From: Gemmatimonadaceae bacterium
Lineage (GTDB): Bacteria; Gemmatimonadota; Gemmatimonadetes; Gemmatimonadales; Gemmatimonadaceae
Direction: 5' to 3'
Assembly: GCA_013813605.1 (NCBI GenBank)
Contig: JACCRL010000292.1
Span: 1-22,437 of the forward strand
Length of the DNA: 22,437 nt
Shown here piece by piece: positions 19,098 through 22,437 of the stretch. Numbering within the stretch: position 1 is the first letter of the stretch; each line of letters starts with the position of its first letter. A model generated the notes under the pieces. That model was given only the letters and a program-made list of their open reading frames with translations, ran no database searches and had not been told where the DNA came from. The position numbers and the translations under genes were made by a program.

Positions 19098-19165
19098 CTG
19101 CCTCTCTTTGGATTGCATGAAGTATCTTTCGCTGCGCACTGTTCGACACACAGGAGTCAGGTTCG

Positions 19166-19903
19166 TTGCCTTCCCCATCCCGTCCGAGCGCCGTTGTTCT
19201 CCTCAGCGGAGGACTCGACTCGACCACCGTACTACGGCTGGCCTCCCGTGAAGGATTCGCTCTCCACGCCCTCACCTTCAGCTACGGACAGCGGCACCTG
19301 GCCGAAGTTGAGGCCGCCCGTAAAATCGCCCGCGCGGAGGAGGTAGTCCACCACTACGTCGTGGACATCGACCTCGGTCTCTTCGGCGGCTCTGCGCTGA
19401 CGACGAGAACGGAAATTCCCAAGGATCGCGACCTCGGGCAAGACGGCGCGCGAGGCACGATCCCGATCACCTACGTGCCGGCACGCAACACGATCTTTCT
19501 CTCCTACGCGACCGCGCTCGCCGAGGTCACCGGCGCGGCGGACATCTTCATCGGCGTCAACGCTCTCGACTATAGCGGGTATCCCGATTGCCGGCCCGAG
19601 TACATCGCCGCGTTCGAGCGGATGGCAAACCTGGCCACCCGAGCGGGTGTCGAGGGCATGACGAAGGTGAAGATTCGCGCGCCGCTGATCGACATGAGCA
19701 AGGCGCAGATCATAGAGCTCGGGCTGTCACTGGGCGTCGACTACTCGCTGACAACCAGCTGCTACGATCCAGCGCCCGGTGGCGAGGCATGCGGCAGGTG
19801 CGATGCGTGCCAGCTGCGCCGGAAGGGTTTTGCTGAAGCGGGCGCCGAGGATCCGATCAGCTACGCAGGCCGGACCGCGGACAGAGTCGGTGGGCCGACG
19901 TGA
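19166..19903 (+). CDS. queC: 7-cyano-7-deazaguanine synthase
   Basis: A 245-residue ATP-dependent enzyme that converts 7-carboxy-7-deazaguanine and ammonia to preQ0 in queuosine synthesis. The PP-loop is SGGLDSTT (14-21). TFSYGQRH (37-44), YVPARNT (103-109) and [15 protein letters not shown] (132-146) are diagnostic. The zinc site is C199, C209, C212 and C215 (TSCYDP and [10 protein letters not shown]). The start is TTG at 19166, backed by CAGGAG at 19151-19156 with a 9-nt gap. Its stop overlaps the GTG of queE, the preceding enzyme in the pathway. The protein is cytoplasmic. It is divergent from an M28 peptidase over a 68-bp gap in which I see no riboswitch. Confidence 0.98.
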   Translation: MPSPSRPSAVVLLSGGLDSTTVLRLASREGFALHALTFSYGQRHLAEVEAARKIARAEEVVHHYVVDIDLGLFGGSALTTRTEIPKDRDLGQDGARGTIPITYVPARNTIFLSYATALAEVTGAADIFIGVNALDYSGYPDCRPEYIAAFERMANLATRAGVEGMTKVKIRAPLIDMSKAQIIELGLSLGVDYSLTTSCYDPAPGGEACGRCDACQLRRKGFAEAGAEDPISYAGRTADRVGGPT

Positions 19904-20532
19904 GCTACACCGTCAAGGAGATCTTCTACACGCTGCAGGGAGAGGGCGCCCAGAGTGGCCGCGCAGCGGTGTTCTGCCGCTTTTCCGGCTGCAATCTTTG
20001 GACGGGACGCGAAGAAGACCGTTCGCGTGCCGTGTGCAAATTCTGCGACACTGATTTCGTCGGCACAGGCCCGGACGGAGGGAAGTTCGCGACCGCGGAG
20101 GACCTCGCCGCTCGCATCGTCGAGTGCTGGCAGGGAGCGGGAGATGGCGGCAAGTATGTGGTCTGCACCGGAGGCGAGCCGCTGCTGCAGGTAGACGAGG
20201 CGCTGGTTGCGGCCCTTCACCGGCGGGGATTCACCGTTGCAGTCGAGACGAATGGCACACGTCCAGCTCCGCTTTCGATCGACTGGATTTGCGTGAGCCC
20301 CAAGGCGGGCGCTCCGCTGGTGCAGACGCGAGGCAGCGAGATCAAGCTGGTATATCCGCAGGATGGGGCCGGTCCGGAGACTTATGAGGGAATGGACTTC
20401 CTTCATTTCTTTCTTCAGCCGATGGATGGTCCTCATGCGGCAGCGAACACTGAGCGGGCGATCCAGTATTGTCTCGACAATCCGCGCTGGCGGCTTAGCA
20501 TGCAGACCCACAAGCTGCTTGGGCTCCGCTAG
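19900..20532 (+). CDS. queE: 7-carboxy-7-deazaguanine synthase (radical SAM)
   Basis: This 210-residue radical SAM enzyme converts 6-carboxytetrahydropterin to 7-carboxy-7-deazaguanine, the QueC substrate. It has the QueE-specific spacing C31-x14-C46-x2-C49 ([15 protein letters not shown]) rather than the usual Cx3Cx2C, plus the N-terminal [14 protein letters not shown] and the SAM-binding TGGEPLLQ (about 89-96). FFLQPMDGP near the C-terminus fits the family. The start is GTG at 19900, overlapping the queC stop (GTGA), so the pair is translationally coupled. queD and queF are not in the window and must lie elsewhere if the pathway is complete. The stop is 3 bp from the stop of the convergent regulator gene. 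Confidence 0.97.
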   Translation: MSYTVKEIFYTLQGEGAQSGRAAVFCRFSGCNLWTGREEDRSRAVCKFCDTDFVGTGPDGGKFATAEDLAARIVECWQGAGDGGKYVVCTGGEPLLQVDEALVAALHRRGFTVAVETNGTRPAPLSIDWICVSPKAGAPLVQTRGSEIKLVYPQDGAGPETYEGMDFLHFFLQPMDGPHAAANTERAIQYCLDNPRWRLSMQTHKLLGLR

Positions 20533-20535
20533 ATC

Positions 20536-21447
20536 TCAGCGCTCCGTGTTTACCTCGACGACGATGTTGAGTATCGCGCGCACGCAATCAGCGGAGAAAA
20601 CCCGCGCCGGCGGGATGAGACGGCCGGGGATGCGGGTGCGGCCGAGCCGCTCGCGCGCGGCCTGAGTCACGTAAGTGGGCGCGTCGCGGGGAATCACGGA
20701 AAGATCGTCCTGGCCGGCGACCAGCATCTTCACGTTTTCCGCGCCCGGCGTCGAAGCGAGATAGCCGCGAAGTGCTCGCAGAAATCGCGGGTCAACGGCG
20801 ACGACGAACACTTCCCGGTCGAGTAGCAGCAGCCATTCGTCGCCGACGATTTCAGGGCGCACCTTCGCGACGATGAAACGCTTGCCGAGCTTCTTTGCGA
20901 GCTGGCCCCCGAGCTCGGCGTGAATCGCGGTGCTGAGGACGAGGTGGGCGCGACTGAGCGCAGCTGGTATGGGGAGGCCGCGCTTCAGTGTCTCGCCAAG
21001 TATTCCGGTGGCCTCGATGCCAAAGTCGGCGCGGAGCTCGCGGCATAGCCCCGCCGACTGGTCGTAAGTCGTTGCGATGACTACAGCTCTCAGCTTGCTG
21101 CCAAGTGCGGCCTCACGCAGGTCGTCGCAGAAATCACGGGTGGAAAAGCCCCGCGTGACGGCACCGGCGAGAATCTCGGTAAGCCACGGCCGGGGCGGCC
21201 GCTTCCCCTGGTCATAGAGGGCGTGGCGGGCGACATACACCCCCGACCGGGGCCTCAACTCCACCAGTCCCTCGCCAGCCAGGTCGCGGTATGCGGCAAG
21301 CACGACCCGCGGGTCAGCGTCAAGCTCAGCCCCCATTTCGCGGGTGCTGGGCAGCCGGTCCCCATGGGCAAGTGCCCCGGTCATCAGCGCGCGCTCGATG
21401 CGCCCTCTGAGCTCGCTTGCTATCTGCGGTCGCCTGCGGGCCGGCAT
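20536..21447 (-). CDS. GntR-type transcriptional regulator with unassigned effector domain
   Basis: In this 303-residue protein, residues 5-75 form a GntR winged helix: IASELRGRIERALMTGAL, GDRLPSTREMGAELDADPRVV (29-49) as the recognition region, and AAYRDLAGEGLVELRPRSGVYV ending in the wing. The remaining 220 residues are alternating alpha/beta (RAVVIATT, AHLVLSTAIHAEL, KRFIVAKVRPEIV, REVFVVAVD). This is neither the FadR-type FCD helical bundle nor the UTRA or MocR aminotransferase domain; it may be a periplasmic-binding-like or receiver-like fold. The ligand is unknown. The ATG at 21447 has a weak ribosome-binding site. Inverted repeats at 21489-21537 upstream are good candidates for its own operators. 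It is divergent from the ferritin-like gene, a possible target. Confidence 0.88.
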   Translation of the reverse strand: MPARRRPQIASELRGRIERALMTGALAHGDRLPSTREMGAELDADPRVVLAAYRDLAGEGLVELRPRSGVYVARHALYDQGKRPPRPWLTEILAGAVTRGFSTRDFCDDLREAALGSKLRAVVIATTYDQSAGLCRELRADFGIEATGILGETLKRGLPIPAALSRAHLVLSTAIHAELGGQLAKKLGKRFIVAKVRPEIVGDEWLLLLDREVFVVAVDPRFLRALRGYLASTPGAENVKMLVAGQDDLSVIPRDAPTYVTQAARERLGRTRIPGRLIPPARVFSADCVRAILNIVVEVNTER

Positions 21448-21488
21448 TTCTTGGCGAATTTCCGTGAAAATGGGTTAGAAACAGACAT

Positions 21489-21537
21489 TACATGTACCAG
21501 CGTCCTACGAGCAAGCTCAACTGCTACATGGAATGTA
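21489..21537. promoter_or_regulatory. Paired TACAT/ATGTA inverted repeats, candidate GntR operators
   Basis: TACATGTA (21489-21496) is a perfect palindrome, and TACAT-GGA-ATGTA (21525-21537) is an inverted repeat with the same half-sites. Both continue into a related flank (ATGTACCAGCG and ATGTACAGCG). They lie 42-90 bp upstream of the GntR-type gene. On its strand TTGAGC, an 18-nt spacer and TACATG could form a promoter overlapping the first site, which would fit autorepression. The rest of the 219-bp gap (21448-21666) holds no gene that I can see. Confidence 0.5.
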
Positions 21538-21666
21538 CAGCGTTTACGTGAATGGCCCCGGTTCCTTCAATCGCGGCCCCGCCCCTGCCTTCCTCCCTGC
21601 CGTGCATTCGTCTCCACTTCCAACGGCGGAGAACGATTGGTTACCGACAAACAGAGAGGAGCAGGT

Positions 21667-22437
21667 ATGAGCGACAAAAAAACATTGGTTATATCCAGCG
21701 CGTCGCAGCTGCTGGATGGTAAGACCAGACGCGACTTCCTCAGATTGATGGGAGTTGGCGGAGCGGCGATCTTCCTGCCCAGCGTTCTTACGAGCTGCAG
21801 CGACGACGACGACAACGATGGTTTCGGCGACGGCCCGATAGGACCTCCGAATAGCGGGGCACCAGTCGTCGTCGACTTCGCCAAGGGCGATATCGCGATC
21901 TTTCAGTTCGCGTATGCGCTCGAACAGCTGGAAGCAGATTTCTACACCCGCGTGGTGGCCAACATGTCAGGTTTCCCGGCCGCTGATCAGGGCATTCTTG
22001 GCGATCTAAAGAACCACGAGATCATTCACCGCGAGGCATTCAAGATCATCCTGACGCCCGCGAATGATTTTACCCTCAACACGAACTACGGCAACCTCAA
22101 CTTCGCGGATCGGACGTCGGTTCTCGCCACGGCCCGTACTTTCGAGGACCTGGGAGTCGCCGCGTACAACGGATCAGCGCAGTTCATCACCAACCTCAAC
22201 AACCTGCTTCTTGCCGGCAAGATCGTTTCGGTGGAAGCTCGCCATGCCGCCGCGATTCGCGACCTGATCGCGCCCAAGTCGGGCAGCCAGGGCGCTACCG
22301 GCACCAGCTTCGCGCCCACGCCGTTCGACGACGCATTCCGTCCGAGCAAGGTTCGCGATGCGGCCCAACCCTTTATCGTCGAGAGACTGACCCTCACCAA
22401 TGCCCCCGCGACGTTCGTGCAGGGCCCGAACAACAAC
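21667..22437 (+). CDS. Tat-exported ferritin-like domain lipoprotein, 3' end outside window
   Basis: The frame runs 257 codons from the ATG at 21667 to the window edge without a stop. A GAGGAG-containing ribosome-binding site (about 21656-21661) precedes it. The N-terminus has a twin-arginine motif, TRRDFLRLMG (R21, R22), a hydrophobic stretch and LTSC with C44 as probable lipid site, then an acidic Asp-rich linker. Residues about 72-201 form a four-helix ferritin-like domain (Ferritin_2 type) with candidate metal ligands E86/E89 (LEQLEADFY), E118 and H121 (HEIIH), E160 (FEDLGVAAY), and E190 and H193 (VEARH). Tat export suggests folding or metal loading before export. Similar proteins are often called desiccation- or stress-associated, but the function here is not established. 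Confidence 0.88.
   Translation, partial: MSDKKTLVISSASQLLDGKTRRDFLRLMGVGGAAIFLPSVLTSCSDDDDNDGFGDGPIGPPNSGAPVVVDFAKGDIAIFQFAYALEQLEADFYTRVVANMSGFPAADQGILGDLKNHEIIHREAFKIILTPANDFTLNTNYGNLNFADRTSVLATARTFEDLGVAAYNGSAQFITNLNNLLLAGKIVSVEARHAAAIRDLIAPKSGSQGATGTSFAPTPFDDAFRPSKVRDAAQPFIVERLTLTNAPATFVQGPNNN

Noticed and set aside
19098..19165. preQ1 riboswitch upstream of queC
   Set aside because: The 68-bp gap has no preQ1 aptamer-like hairpin with an A-rich tail, only a CAGGAG ribosome-binding site.

Overview
The window is a dense, GC-rich stretch of bacterial chromosome. It has 18 protein genes and no RNA gene, insertion sequence, CRISPR array or prophage that I can support. Several features suggest a soil-type Gram-negative of the Gemmatimonadota or a similar phylum: high GC, GTG and TTG starts, frequent 4-nt gene overlaps, secreted M28 peptidases with long ectodomains, and a Tat-lipoprotein ferritin-like protein. 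The phylum is an inference from gene content, not from a marker gene.

Layout. (1) 1-1718, minus: a TPR protein followed by a coupled gene, cut by the window start, with a helical N-terminus and a proline-rich tail. (2) 1809-4672, minus: an exported M28 metallopeptidase coupled to a kynureninase-like PLP enzyme. (3) 4741-8825, plus: a patatin-like phospholipase fused to a single-cluster ferredoxin domain, then aconitase. (4) 8822-9463, minus: a DUF1003 membrane protein convergent with aconitase. (5) 9556-12782, plus: the agmatine-to-putrescine pair aguB and aguA, followed by an OsmC-like protein, a DCC/DUF393 thiol protein and a small membrane protein, the last four linked by ATGA overlaps. 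A symmetrical hairpin closes this block. (6) 12822-14369, minus: an extended SDR with a DUF1990-like C-terminal domain. (7) 14592-17416, plus: a LivK-like binding lipoprotein overlapping a methyl-accepting chemotaxis protein. (8) 17430-19097, minus: a second M28 peptidase, a probable lipoprotein. (9) 19166-20532, plus: queC-queE of 7-deazaguanine synthesis. (10) 20536-21447, minus: a GntR-type regulator with an unassigned effector domain and candidate operators upstream. (11) 21667 to the window end, plus: a Tat-exported ferritin-like lipoprotein, cut by the window end.

Most of this is housekeeping or common accessory metabolism: TCA cycle, polyamine synthesis, queuosine precursor, peptide scavenging and chemotaxis. 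The most unusual items are the patatin-ferredoxin fusion, the binding protein and chemoreceptor encoded as one translationally coupled unit, the hairpin directly in front of the aguA start, the redox-flavoured tail of the aguA operon, the SDR-DUF1990 fusion, and the HEPN-like/proline-rich partner of the TPR protein. I see no clear defence island or new mobile system.
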